Below are positions 11,701-23,847 of a DNA stretch of 41,515 nt, piece by piece. The stretch is taken from contig NW_019029039.1 of assembly GCF_002105155.1 (NCBI RefSeq), positions 197,501 through 239,015 on the forward strand, given 5' to 3'. The position numbers were made by a program, and so were the translations under genes. Under the pieces are notes generated by a model. That model was given only the letters and a program-made list of their open reading frames with translations. It searched no databases and was not told where the DNA came from. Numbering within the stretch: position 1 is the first letter of the stretch; every line of letters begins with the position of its first letter. This DNA is from Lobosporangium transversale. Lineage: Eukaryota; Mortierellomycota; Mortierellomycetes; Mortierellales; Mortierellaceae.

Positions 11701-14700
11701 GCTCAAAGATCGCTCGCACTAGGCTGTACTCTAGGAGTGAGCGATGCATAAACCGATGCTGGTTGCCTGTACGAGTAAGTGGTGAAGCCTCGCGTAGAAG
11801 GTTCCTTCCATTCTCTTTGCTGAAGTACGCTTCCTTCCACGTACCCTTATCCTTGGATGGTGAGTAGTCAACTACCGGGTTGCCATCTTGATGTTTGTAG
11901 ATTGCTATGGCTAGCTCGGTGAGATATCTGATCCCATTCTGTGCAAACCCTTCATCCAATAGTTTGTGGTACATTCTTCTGTCTTCCAGTCCTAATGCAT
12001 CGTTTAGTCGCTTCTTGCCTCGTTCGAGCCACTGCTCAACGAACTGGTCATACAGTGTCACGCGTTTGACCTTGGTGTTGGAGGGCCCTTGATCCGGATC
12101 TACCATTCGCGGGAGTACTTCAAGCGACATCGATAGAATGAATGGGTTCTTCACAAGGCCTTGTAGACTAGGGATCTGTTTGAGTGCACGTCGGTAGTCC
12201 TCCACATGCCACAGTGGGTCCATGGCATCAACATATTGTTCGATATAGTCATCGATCTGTGTCTCAGAGAATGGCATGATCACAGCCTCTTCAAACAATC
12301 CAGCATCTGCTTGGTGATTGCGGTCCATAGGCTGGAACCGATCTCGATAGTCTAATCCAAGGTACTCACTGCGACAGCTAATCACCATCTGAGCCATCCA
12401 CTCTCCAGGCTTATTCAGTTGATTGAAGACATACAGATTGGTGGTCTGCATGCTCTCATCATATCCATCGCAGATCAGGATAAATGACCGACTCTTCTTC
12501 AGCTCCTTGATCTGTGAGTCTGTAAAGTCGTAGTGTCGCAGTTGCTTTGCAACCAGATCCTTCTCTGGCTTGTCGATGGCTGGGAGGTTGATAAACAGTG
12601 GGATCCGACCATGTCTATTCTGGTATGTCTCCCAGAGTGTGCGCTCCAGAGTGCGATTGAATGTGGACTTGCCTGCTCCTGAATCTCCTTGGACAAGTAG
12701 CACTTTCTGATCGCTATCCAGGAACTCTTTCACCTTGTCCATCAGCAAGAACAGCTTGTCATCGCTTGCTTGAGGACTTGCTTTTGCATACTGTTGGATG
12801 TAGAATCCTTGGTTGTTTCCAACCTCCATCCGCCGACTCTTTAGTTGCCGTAGACTGTCCTCAACATTAGGTCTATTTTGTGCACGGTCAAGCAAATATG
12901 AGGATGTAGATGGGGGATGTGTGATGGTGAAGGGATGCTGGGTCATTGGCCCTTGAAGACACTTCCTATATAGTTCTTGTTTCTTGAGGTCTCCATATTT
13001 CTCTAGTTCATTCAAGAGAGTGCCTGCAGTTGAAAAGAGAAGGATAGAGTGAGTAGATAAATTAGCGTTTACTGAGCGCTGCCAACACCCAAACATACCC
13101 ACAGAAAAAAAGAAAAAAAATATGCACCTTGTAGACCATCCGGTGATAATGAGGATAACTCTCTAAGGATACTTATGACCCACTGCTTGATATGTGCATG
13201 GTTACCCCACTCTTGGTCATTCTTGTAGATCTCTCCTAGGAGTGTGATGGCATCCTGTCGAGTATCAATGGTCCACTGTGTATCTGCTGCAACCTGTCCC
13301 AGTCTCTGACATAGTCCCCATTGGAATGCTGCATCATTTCGACAGGGTGCTTCACACACAAGAGTCTTAAACTTGGTGAACTCGCCCCTCTGGAGTAGTG
13401 TATCAGCTGCATGGAGTGCTGGATACCATGCTGACTTGCGACTAAAGCTGAGTCCTTCTTCCATATACTGTCTGAATGTCGGCCCACTCTCATATAGTGA
13501 TGCTACATTTCCATATACTCCTAAGCTCATGTCAATAGCATCTGTCACAGAAGAAAGTCCTCTCTGGATGTTGGTTATCTCATTCATGAAGGCACTTAGA
13601 TCCAAGCCTTTGGCTGCACTCACTATTCCAAACACTCCTCGGAGTACTGCTGATGTCCGTCGAAGCATGGCTTGCATTGCTGATTCGTCGTCAGGTATAT
13701 ATTGCAAGGCTTGGAAGACATAAGCAGCTTGGTAGACTAGTTGAGGATGTGAGCTGTCTTTTAGTCCCTGGAGGTATGCAGCAAGTGGTTCATGGAGTTG
13801 CTCTCGCTTCAGGCCTTTGACTTGGTTGTTGACCATGGCATCGAGGACATGTGAGACTGTAACTGACAGACAATAGAGATGGCTGGTAGATTGGCTATGC
13901 GTGCCTTGTAATCGGAGACTGAGGGTGTTGAGGATTGAAACAAGGTCATCTGAGCCGAGATATCCAAGAGGAGCACGCTGCAGCAACCGAGCCAACCCCT
14001 CTAACAAATGGATCTCCAGCATAATGTTCTGGCTGATCCCATTGATCAAAGCCATGAGTAGTGTTCTGAATTGCACTTGATCAAGGACTGGAGCGAGAGC
14101 CACAACCTCGGCAATAGATGCCTCGGCTTTGATGTCATCATTGATGAACAACTCAATCACATCTGATGCCAGTTTACACAGTCGCTCATGTTCATCTTGA
14201 TCGTTCGATATAGCTTGGCGCCACGCCTTCTCGTGGTCATTGAGATTATTTGTTTGGATAGGAGTAAGTGATAACAGAGATAAACAATACACAAGCTGGT
14301 GGGTGTCATTCAGCTGAGTACCAGCATCCGGTAAGCTGTACTTGATGGCTGTTGGAGGCTCATTGTGATTGAATATGGCCTTTGAAATAGTTGCAATGGT
14401 CTGTGCTGGTGCTGCTTTCACTATTCTATTCGATCTGCTGCTCCTAACTTCGCTGATTGCTTGTTTGCTGATGTTGCTGTTGTTTCCTTGGATGTAACCC
14501 CATTTCTCTGCTTTTTTGTGACGTTTTTGAGCATCATTTGAGCGACCCAGATGTTCAAATAGGCGGGCAAGCTCACAGTAGGCTGAGGCAATACCTTGGC
14601 GCAATGCCATGTCTTCACCAGAAGCTGAAGAGACTGAAGTCATTGATGCAAGGGGCTTTCTCACAGGCTTCTGGATTCGAGACAGTACAGAATCTGCATC

Positions 14701-14832
14701 GAGGCATAGTTCCATCAGTATGTCGTTATCGTCGTCTATAGTGCGAGCACCTTGCATGTAGAAATCGAAGAGTCTCAGAGCCTGTGCTGGCGTAAGTACG
14801 CTTCGTGAAGGAATATTCATGGAGCCAAACAT
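8729..14832 (-). CDS. NLR-like STAND protein: NACHT, pentapeptide, WD40 repeats
   Basis: Two exons, 14832-13128 and 13023-8729, join in phase 1 across a 104-base intron and give 1999 residues. The first 570 or so residues are a helical domain I cannot name. A NACHT NTPase follows, with P-loop GDSGAGKST at about 681-689 and Walker B FILICDGYDE at about 748-757. A short pentapeptide-repeat block (ADLSYGMFEFAQLQRADLRK and ANLSGAKMAGVQF) lies near 1145-1195. About 16 WD40 units follow, ending in RVWDT, RLWDA, RIWDT, TVWDA and similar. The tail of about 135 residues ends with CNECNFAHVILC. NACHT-WD40 proteins are signal-sensing switches that oligomerise on ligand binding; in fungi some control heterokaryon incompatibility. 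Units 13 and 14 have lost the usual WD pair (VRDA, MIDM). No known effector domain is visible, so the output is unknown. Degenerate copies lie directly upstream. Confidence 0.9.
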
Positions 14833-15569
14833 GGTTTATTGCTTCTTTTTCTCCTCTGGATTGTAATCTAATAACTTTGGATATAGAAGTGGGGTTTAAT
14901 TCACAATACTTTTGTTAGTATGTGAATCAATGTTTTTTGTAAGTTCCAGAGGTGAATGTGTGTCCCTTACTCCAAAGATTCGATCATAGGTAAAAAAAAA
15001 AAAAGTGACGTTGTGAGGAAGGGGAAAAGAGAGAAAAGAAGAATAAGCATGGATGCATACATGTACATGTACAGTACATGATACAGGACCATATGCTCTG
15101 TTCCCCTCTTTGAGAGATATTCTTAACAACTCTTCCAGCGTCTCGCTGACGCTAGGAACTTTTTATTTGTCATTGTCGTTTTATACAATTGTTTCACTGC
15201 AGGTTCAAACACCTTTTGGATCCTTTCTCCTTTGCAAAGCAGTAAAAAGAGTGTGTATGTAAATATATAGTTTTTTTTATATTTTTTTTTGTTTATTCTT
15301 TTTTTCCTTCAGCAGTCTGCTTGCTTGTAGCTGTTTTCGGGAAGGGAAAGAAGGGTTTCTAGAAAGAGAATAATCTCTATGCATGGTTATGGGTAGGTTG
15401 CCAGGACAATAGACTGAAATGAGAACAATAATACCTAGGAAGAGTACATGCACAAATCCTGCACTTCGTCAATGAAACATTACTCTACTAGCATTGTCGA
15501 AACAAGATCTTTTCTACAGATTAATTAACTATGGTACTATAGTATAGTTTGGCCGCTCATCAACTCGAG
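14833..15569. promoter_or_regulatory. NLR upstream region
   Basis: This is the presumed promoter and leader of the NLR gene. The part near 14833-15000 has a counterpart at 16713-16890 in front of the relic copy: both contain a TGTGTCCCTTA/CATGTCCCTTA block and a TTTTTTGT-AG-TC block at similar spacing. CATGTAC and GTACATG at 15060-15066 and 15074-15080 form a short inverted repeat. No further coding sequence is evident. Confidence 0.45.
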
Positions 15570-16712
15570 CCACGTTGACGTGTCCTCCCTGATGTTGCTT
15601 ATCTCATCCATGAAGGCATTCAGATCTAAGCCTTTGACAGCACCCACTACTCCAAACACTCCTTGGAGCACTGCTGATGTCCGTCGAAGCATGGCTTGCA
15701 TTGTTGATTCATCATCTGGGATATACTGCAAGGCTTGGAAAGCATAAGCAGCTCGGTAGACTAGTTGAGGATCTGTGCTATCTCTCAATCCCTTGATGTA
15801 TGCTCCAAGTGGCTCATGGAGTTGCTGTCGCTTCAGGCCCTTGATTTGATTACTGACCACGGAATCGAGGACACGTGAGACTGTAACAGAGAGGCGATAG
15901 AGATGGTCTTCGAAATAGCCATGCGTGTCTTGTAAACGGGAACTGAGGATGTTAAGGACTAAAACAAGGTCATCCGAGTCGAGATATCCAGGAGGAGCAT
16001 GCTGCACCAACTGAGCCAATCCTTCCAACAAATGATGTTCTGACTGATCCCATTGGCCAGAGTCACGAGCAGTGTTCTGAACTGGGGTGGATCGAGAACT
16101 GGAGCGAGCGATACAACCTCAGCGATACTTGCCTCGGTCTTGATCTCTTCACTGATGAACATTTCAATTACATCCGACGCCAGTTTATGGGGTCGCTCAT
16201 ACTCATCTTGATGGTTTAATATGGCTTGGCGCCATTCATTTTCGTGGTCAGTGAGATCATTTGCTGGGATAGGAGCAGTAGGAAGCAGACCAAGACAGTA
16301 CACAAGCTGGTAGATATCATTCAGATGAGTACCAGCATCTGGTAGACTGTGTCTGATGATTATTGGAGGCTCATTGTGACTGAATATGTCCTTTGAGATA
16401 GTTGCAATGGTCTGTGATGATACTGCTTTAAACACTTTATTCGATCTTCTGCTGCTGTCATTGTTGCTGCTCTCTTGGATATATCCCAATGTCTCAGCTT
16501 TCTTGCTGCGTTTTCGGGCTTCATCTAAATGACCCAGCTGTTCAAATAAGCGAGCAAGCTCACAGTAGGCTGAAACAATACCTTGGTGCAATGTCATGCT
16601 CCATCACTATGCTGTTGTCGTCGTCTATGGTGCGAGCACCCTTCATGTAGAAATCGAAAAGCCTCAGAGCCTGTGCTGGCAAGAGTGCGCTTCGTGATGG
16701 GGTACCAAACAT
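15570..16712 (-). pseudogene. relic of the NLR N-terminal exon
   Basis: This matches the first exon of the intact NLR gene from its start (MFGTPSRSALLPAQALRLFD) to about residue 420. It is broken twice. A deletion of about 98 bases just after MEH removes a segment present in the intact copy and shifts the frame. A deletion of about 13 bases after NGISQNI shifts it again. Homology stops near 15575, inside the helical domain, so NACHT and everything after it are absent. Protein similarity remains high along the match (for example ALQYIPDDES, MQAMLRRTSAVL and GLKRQQLHEPL), so decay is fairly recent. The upstream flank is shared with the intact gene, so this is a DNA-level tandem duplicate, not a retrocopy. 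Confidence 0.88.
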
Positions 16713-17034
16713 GGATTATTGTTTTCTTTTTGCCCTTAGATGGTGTTCTACCCACGTCCTTGAAAGAAAAATCGTGTAAAAGGATTCTTTGTTAATGGTG
16801 AGTGGGATACTGTTTTTTTTGTGAGCTCTAGGGGTGTTTGCATGTCCCTTATATATATAATTCAGAGATTTGAACCTAGAAAAAGTAATGCAATGGGGAT
16901 TGTGATGAGAATGAGCTTGCATGCACGCATGTAAGATTGCCATGTCTTTTCATGTCTCGTGAAACAGCAACTTTATCAGACCTAATTCTGGTTGTAGTGC
17001 AGTTGATACAAAAGACGCGTGTAAAGCTATTCAC

Positions 17035-17770
17035 TTTTTTATTATAATTAATCATCAATAAGTATCCTTCCAATCCTTAATCTCCAATGCTATGTTGTTT
17101 ATTGATCCCTTTAGTCGTCGGGCGATCTGTATAAAATGAGATGTATAAAAATGCCTTCGTTGCATCTTCTGTATTTAAACTGGTTGCCTTTTAATCGATC
17201 TATCAGATACTTTTGCTGTTGCTTGTACAGTTCCAATCCGATCATCTCAATTCGCATTGTCCGTCGTCTTCCCGAGGATATTTTCCAGTAAATGCCGCGT
17301 TCAGGTTATTCCTCAGTACATATTGTTCCATACGGTCAGTCCCATCCTCAACACGGCTCGTCTGCCGTTGAAAATCAACATGGTTACCAATAGGAACAAC
17401 GAAAAACCAATTGCAGTTTGGACACTTCAAATGGTTTAGTTCAGAGTATTTTTGGTAGAGTGTTGCTTAGGCACAGTAAATCACACTGTTCTGTTCCAAC
17501 TCTGTTACGCGACCATCTTGTTCACAATTTGGTGAATTTAGATCCATGATTATGCCAGGAAACCCTACAAAAGTATGGATGACTTCTCTGATTGCATATT
17601 CCATCAATATGCCTTATTAATCGCAATTGAAGCAGTGCAAATTCCATCAGGCGAATAATGAATGCCTCTAATATTGCCGTTATACCTCATAACTAATTTT
17701 TCCCCCACCAGATCTACCCGACATATGCAGGCAATCATCTTCATAATAACAAGGTACGATTTCCTGTGTT
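17035..17770 (-). pseudogene. relics of the NLR C-terminal end and WD40 region
   Basis: 17040-17215 matches the last codons and 3' flank of the NLR gene. The reading FKYRRCNEGIFIHLILYRSPDD corresponds to FKYSVCNECNFAHVILCRPRDD, with the second Cys lost. 17500-17765 matches the WD40 stretch at about 10360-10620 of the intact gene, with many changes and stops. The roughly 1.6 kb that should lie between is missing. In between, 17242-17455 keeps an open frame of about 65 codons with LKCPNCNWFFVVPI, which resembles the same Cys-containing tail and may come from a second tail copy. Because this C-terminal piece lies to the right of the N-terminal relic on the same strand, it cannot be the other half of that copy. 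At least two duplication events or a rearrangement are needed. Confidence 0.75.
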
Positions 17771-19722
17771 TATCAATTAATAATGAACGAGGCTGTAACC
17801 AGCCTACTGGCGACGCTTGAACTCAAAATAGCAAATGAATGGACAGTGGGCCTAATGAAGAAGTTGAACAATATACAATCATGAATGGAATAAAGAAAGA
17901 AAGAATTTTTTCAAATAAATAAAGGATGAGACACGTTTTGAGGGCAAATAACCTCATTTGCATAAAAAAATAAACCGTGCAAAACCTGGTTGGGTTCTTT
18001 GATACAAATTCGGTGATTAAGAATGCACCGATGGTTAACGCTAGTACTGCCTTCTTTGACCCGTGACAATAGAAGATCGGTAGCCTAGATAACCATTAAG
18101 AACCTCAAAGTCGTGTTAATAGTTTAATGACCGGCGATAGATGGACAGCAGCATGACAGGAGGTGGCTGTGTGCCTGAAGAATATGAATTCTTACTTGAC
18201 AAACTGACTATGCAGGAAGGGGAAAAAAAAAAAAAAAATCTTTGCTGCATGAAACAACTAACGTACCTCCATCATCAAGACGGATGAAAAGCTATTCATT
18301 TTTTTTCTACCTAAATGCTGGGAGGATAAAATTTATTCGCTTTATATCTATCATAAATGCCATTGGCCAACTCAACGACTAGTGTTCGAATTTGATTAAG
18401 CCTAAATGTTAGATTGCTTCACACATTGGCGTCTCGATAACTTTTTAGCAGACAATTTTTTTTATGGGCTCACATTGGTGCCACTAATGCAACTAATGCA
18501 TTACCTTTTTTTTTTATGGTTTTGCCTGTCTTGACCTCGAAATGAGAAAAATGAAAAAAGTAGTGGGCCAAGGCACATTTTTTTTTTTTTTTGTCCATTT
18601 ATTTATTAGCAATGTTGTTTCAGTTACCACATGAATATTGTTGAAATTTGAATGAAAGTGTGACACATTGGATGTCAAATGTGTTGATTGTGTTCAATAA
18701 AGAAAAAGGCGCGAGAGTATGGGTATACAAATGTGCGAAGGTGGTTGAAAGTGATCGGGCTAATTTTGTACTCATGTCAGTATACCTCGGCTCATTTTAT
18801 TGCATGATGATCACAACTCATAACTCATCAATCTTCAACCTCGACCAGTCCTTGTGAGTAATGGTGGAGCATGCGTGCTACTGCTACCGTTGTTGCCATT
18901 GCTGTGCTCCAGAAAAGGGAACTTGGGCCGTACAACAGCATTAACTGACGACATGTAGACTATACTTTTGGTTTATCGAGAGATGATTGAGATTTAAAAT
19001 GGATAGAGATAAGAAAAAGTGGAATAAGTTTCAAAAATAAAACAGGGTCCTACAAAATAACCTGAACGGCACCAAAAACTTGTTCGAGGGTAAAGAACAC
19101 AAAGCATCCCTCGTTCCCACTTTTTGTCTCACAACCAATTCATGTCCGCCTGTACATGTAAACAATCTCAAACAATGCAAAGCGGCCCAACCACTTCAAC
19201 ATCTTCGCTTTCTGTCTCTCTCTTCTTTTGGTGAGCAAAACGAACTTCCTGTTCTCAATAGTTTAGGTTGCACAGCAGAGCAGATTGAAAGAGAGAGCTG
19301 CTGGCTGATTGTGATAAACATTGTTGATGGTTCATGTTTTTATGTCATGTTTGTGCACCGGATCAGCTCAATCCCTCCATACATCTTTGAGAGCAGATAT
19401 CCACTTCACCAGATGCTCTTATTACATGGATGAGTGGTTGATTCGACAACAGCACCAAAAAAAGAGATGTATAATAAATATATATTTATATTTAATAGAG
19501 TGCATTGGGAGCATCAAGAAAGGTAAACATTCAAAAGGGCGGCACATGTTGGACAACTCTATAAAAACATGTGGCGTGTCACTCTGTTTTGCCCTTTTCG
19601 CTCTCTTGATGATCCCCTCAACAACATAAACAATCACATTTTGTCCTCCAGCGCTTGGTCCTGTGCTTCCTCCGCCATCCTCTCTCTCCCTCTCTTTTTT
19701 TTTACTCGCACAAACCACTACA
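17771..19722. other. gene-free stretch before the paralogue pair
   Basis: About 1.95 kb with no supportable gene. The left half has A/T-rich sequence and short homopolymers (18223-18238, 18579-18592). A short string near 18278-18300 resembles the NLR 3' flank but is too short to claim. The right end, from about 19655, becomes CT-rich (CCTCTCTCTCCCTCTC), which fits the leader of the gene at 19723. A TATATTTATATTT string near 19480 is a possible but unproven core promoter element. Confidence 0.5.
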
Positions 19723-22657
19723 ATGAATTCTAAACGACAAACGTTTCAATGGGGTTTAGAGTCATTTGAGATCCCTGTTATTCTGGGGGATGATGAAACT
19801 GAGGGCAAACCATTCGTTTTATGGGATGATATCAAGCAAAAGGCTCCTCCAACCGCCCATCTTCAGCGTGAGAAACAGACACTTGATTTTATGACAGATG
19901 CTGAGGGCAAAAGGTAAAAGTTGACAGGTCGGGGAGCTTTGTGTCCATGAAAAACCAAAAGAAAAAATTATCCTGACACTGACACCACATTTGCGACGTT
20001 TGTTTTCAAATTGAAATGGCAGTCTATTACCCCTTCGGATAGAACATCAGCCTGGGTCAACCATTGAAATTATTTTTGATCGAAGCAGTCTCCCAGATCC
20101 TCTACTGGACACACATACTCCCGCAACACCCTATTATATCTCAGACGAGTCACACATGAGCGACATCGAGACCAGGAGCCACTCCAACATGTCCACATCC
20201 TCTTACTCGTCGGAACCTACTACAGAGTCTCAGGTCTCGACCTTTGCTTCCGAGTATCATCCTCGCGCCATTCAAAGCAACCCTATGCCCCAGGCAAATA
20301 TGCGTGCTAAGAATTCTATAGAACAGCGCCAATTACTGAAGGCAGAAATGCTCAAGCGCCGTGAGCTACAACAACAGACAGATGAAATGAGGCAATCCAT
20401 ATTCCAAATGCAGCAGCGTGCTCTTGACCGCCTAGCTCATATCCGGAGTCAGGTTCAAACGATCCTTAGTCAAAATGGAACCTGGCGAAGCTCTCGTATT
20501 CCAAGGTTGTTCATCGTATTGCCAAACAATAGCAGCACCATTGGAAGCAGTTCAAGTAGTAGTGTTGGTGGTACAACCCTTGTAGGCTCTCAGCAAAGAT
20601 TTGAGGATCTCACACACAGCGAAACGTTTCGGCTATACTTCCTTTGCGAATGCGGCAACCACACGACCCCACACAAAGGCAGCAAGATTCCTCATCACAT
20701 TCATTTAGTGCGGCATGAAGGATACGACATCGAGAACCCAGCAGAGTTTTTCCGGCATTATGGCGCTCACATTCTTAGTCTTTTACATATGATGAAATAT
20801 GGGATATCGGTGGCAGGATTCACAGCTCTACCATTGTCACCTCAAGCGAGTATAGAACCAACTAGTAGGACCCAACAACCTTCACGAAAACTTGAGCCTC
20901 TTGTAAACCATGCAATTGAGGTCTTGGAAAATTTGTCCGCTAACGGATATTTCTCTATCATATCCAATGGACCCACGAAACAGCAACAAAAAGATGGGTT
21001 GGATGATTCACAAGTGGTAGATCTCAAGGAACTAGGGGCATATTTGAAGGGTAAAGAAGCTCATGGACGTGTAGGAAACCTCCATCGTATCATAACAAGG
21101 GAGGGACATGTCAAATGGGTCTGTCGGGACCACTATCACGACAGATATACTGCTAGTGCGATCAAGGAGATCAGGGAGATTCTGGACGTCCATTCTGGGG
21201 AGTTTGACGACCATCTAGGACGCATAGATGTTACTCTTGCTTCTCCTGGGGCTGCACTACATTTTTACAAAGCAATCGAGCGAGGCAAATTTATACAGGA
21301 AGTAAAAGTCAGGATGACATGGGATGTTTCCATGAGTGATCTAAAGTCGCTGCGGGATGTCATATCAAAGTCCCGTGTGGTTTGCTTGGAACTAGCATGC
21401 TCAGCATCCAACGCCGCCTCAGACATCCTGAACCGCAACAAAAGGTCGGACCCCCTATGGCAGACAATAGAAAGTCCAAGGCTCCAATCATTTACATTGA
21501 CAGAGTATGTTGGATTTTTTTCCCGAGTGAGCGTTCCAGCGGCGACAACACATCTCAGAGTTCTTAGGATATCCGAGCGTGTAGATTGGAAAAAAGATGG
21601 CAGTAGAGTCGTTGATTTTCTTCGTCTATGTCCTCGGCTTAATGAGCTTCACCTTGGGTGTACGAACGTGGATGATGCATATGCTGCGATCAGGAGGACA
21701 ACCACTGGATTTTGTCCGCTCGAGCATCTTGCGCTCGATAATGGAGCCACAAGTGGTATGCTCGCAAAATTTCGTGATGGCGAGCCAACCTTTATGGATT
21801 TATTAGCTTCAGATATATCCAGCCCTCTGCTACTTGGTGCCAAAGGCCTTCAGATTCTCCATTTACGGCCCTTGACAGTTACAGAGATGGATCCGAGCCT
21901 CGTAGAAGGCCTTGTGCGTAGAAACCCCATTCTTAACAAACTAATGATCTTCTGTCCGGTATCAGATTTCCTAAGGTCGCTGACGATCATTCAGGAGACG
22001 GCTACGACGAGCAAGCGGTGTGAACTCAATACGCTTACTCTGTATTGTAATCGAAATTTACTCCACGCCACTAATATTCAAAACAAAATCTCTGTCAAGT
22101 TGGAGCTGATGTCGCCTGGTGTCCCGTCGGATATTCTTAATTCATTATTACGAGTTTATGGCTCCAGGTTGACGAAATTCCGAGTTGAGGGAGACGCTTC
22201 CAAGAGTTTATCGTTATTGAGCTTGACGATGCGGCATACAAAGTCAATTCTTAGCCGGCTAGACATCGCTTGTCCATTGCTCACGCCACTTATACTGAGA
22301 GATCTAAAGTCGATTATAGAATGCTGCCGCTCAAGCTTATCACATCTCTCCATCGTGGTTTACTCAGCATGGGAGGGTAGCAAGGCTGATACCGAGCTCG
22401 CCAATTTCATTGTTGAGTTTGGACCATGCTGGACCGAAATAATGGTCAGCTCCCCGACAGTGGATGCTTGGAAGATGGCCTTCAGCCGTCGAGGCTTTTT
22501 CGTTCCTGATGATGTCTTTAAAATACTTTCGCCATCCTCGTCACGGCTCCCAAAAACAGAAGAGAGACATGGAGCTGTTCCACAGAGTCAGTCTAAAAAG
22601 TTAGACAGTTTGCACAAAAGTTTTCTTAAAACGATAGGGGGTGGCAATCATAGCTGA
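19723..22657 (+). CDS. CECG-core, LRR-like protein, paralogue A
   Basis: Exons 19723-19913 and 20023-22657 join in phase 2 and give 941 residues. I know no named family. In order there is a short N-terminal module (about 1-90) with FVLWDDIKQK and LLPLRIEHQPGSTIEII, a Ser/Thr-rich linker, and a Gln-rich coiled coil (about 160-212). The core follows, with RLFIVLP, FLCECGNHT (CECG at 272-275) and IPHHIHLVRHEGYDIENP, then an amphipathic segment (LLHMMKYGISVAGF). The C-terminal half (about 460-830) has leucine-rich strands such as LRVLRISE, LNELHLG and LEHLALD, which look like irregular LRRs. The start was chosen because it follows a CT-rich leader and because paralogue B starts the same way. Core Cys and His residues could bind metal, but that is a guess. 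I recall similar cores in other Mortierellaceae proteins without an assigned function. Confidence 0.85.
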
Positions 22658-22658
22658 T

Positions 22659-22691
<33 letters not shown>

Positions 22692-23847
22692 CTTTTATCT
22701 TTTTATTTGACCTACTCTCAAAGTTCATAGATGCTTGGAAATGTTGTTGAATAAAAACTATCTGATAACATTTAGTCAATTAGAAATGATGATCGTTTTA
22801 AATAAGGGGCACCCCCACGAGTTCTTGATTAATTTCCCGCCTCAAAAAGTAGACATGTCTTACAACACTCCCCTTTTTTTCCCTCCCTATCCGTGCGCAT
22901 GTCTACTGTACTCCCCCGAAAGATGCTTTCTTTGAAGGGTACGAAAGGATAAACAATGGCAATGCATACATTCTCTTTGCTCAGACCTCTGGGAAAGAAG
23001 AAAAGGATAGGGATGACAACAACAACAACAGAGAAAAAACCCAGGTAATGGGTACCTGTGGGATAGAAGGTTAAAGTAAAAAAAAAAAAAAAAAAAAAAA
23101 AAGTAGGTTACAGCAAAGGACAAATGTTGGGTTGCACAATTTCAAAAGAAGGAAGCACAGTTATTTTTGTTCATGTCGTGTGTGTGTGTGGATAAGCAAG
23201 AATATGTTTGTGAGCAAAGGCAAGTAAAGAAAGACAGGAAGGAGAAGAAATAGAAAACCCAGTTCAACAAAAAAGATCAAATGTTCCACACAAAACAGAC
23301 TTGTCCACATGCATTGGCGTAGCGGTGATTAACGATGCAAGGAAGAAAAAAACAAAAAAGTTGGCCCAACCAAAAGAGAGGAAAAGTCATCGGATGCTGT
23401 TACTTTTGTATTTTGTGTTTTGTATTTTTTGTATTTTTTGTATTTTTGCGTTTAATCTTTTCAGTGCTCAGTTTAGTCTGTCAAGAATCTGTTTCTCGCT
23501 CTCAAATCTTTTTTCTCCTCTCTACACACAGACACATCACCTTCCATCCACACAGGACTTTTTTTTTTTTTTTTTTTTTTTTTTCCTCCTATTCTACAAC
23601 TCCCCCTCTCCATTTCCTCTCTCTTTTCTTTTCACTCTCTCTCGCTCTTGCTCTCTCGCCCTCTCTTCCTATCCCTGCTCTTTCATTCTCTCGACGTCCT
23701 TTCTTATTCATTTTACTATTCTCACCTCTTCATTTTTTTTTTTTTTTTTTTTTTTTTCTTGGCTCTTTCTTCTTCCTTCTTCCCCTTCCCAACCTTATCA
23801 TCCATTTGTTTATCTCTTCCATAACATATCACAAACAAACCTAAACC
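22658..23847. other. spacer and leader of paralogue B
   Basis: The spacer contains a T run of about 28 directly after the stop of paralogue A (22661-22689), an A run near 23078-23102, a GTGTGTGTGTG tract near 23179, and a TGTATTTT-type tandem repeat at 23405-23450. From about 23500 it is strongly CT-rich with T runs (23560-23584, 23733-23758), like the leaders of other genes here. Long frames in this tract are low-complexity artefacts. Confidence 0.6.

Noticed and set aside
9739-12870. Plus- and minus-strand frames inside the NLR gene
   Set aside because: All are shadows of the long intact minus-strand frame with its clear WD40 periodicity.
15060-15080. CATGTAC/GTACATG inverted repeat as an operator
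   Set aside because: Short and GTAC-rich; no second copy in front of the relic, so no support for a regulatory role.
18275-18310. Third copy of the NLR 3' flank
   Set aside because: The match to AAAGCTATTCA followed by a T run is too short to separate from chance.
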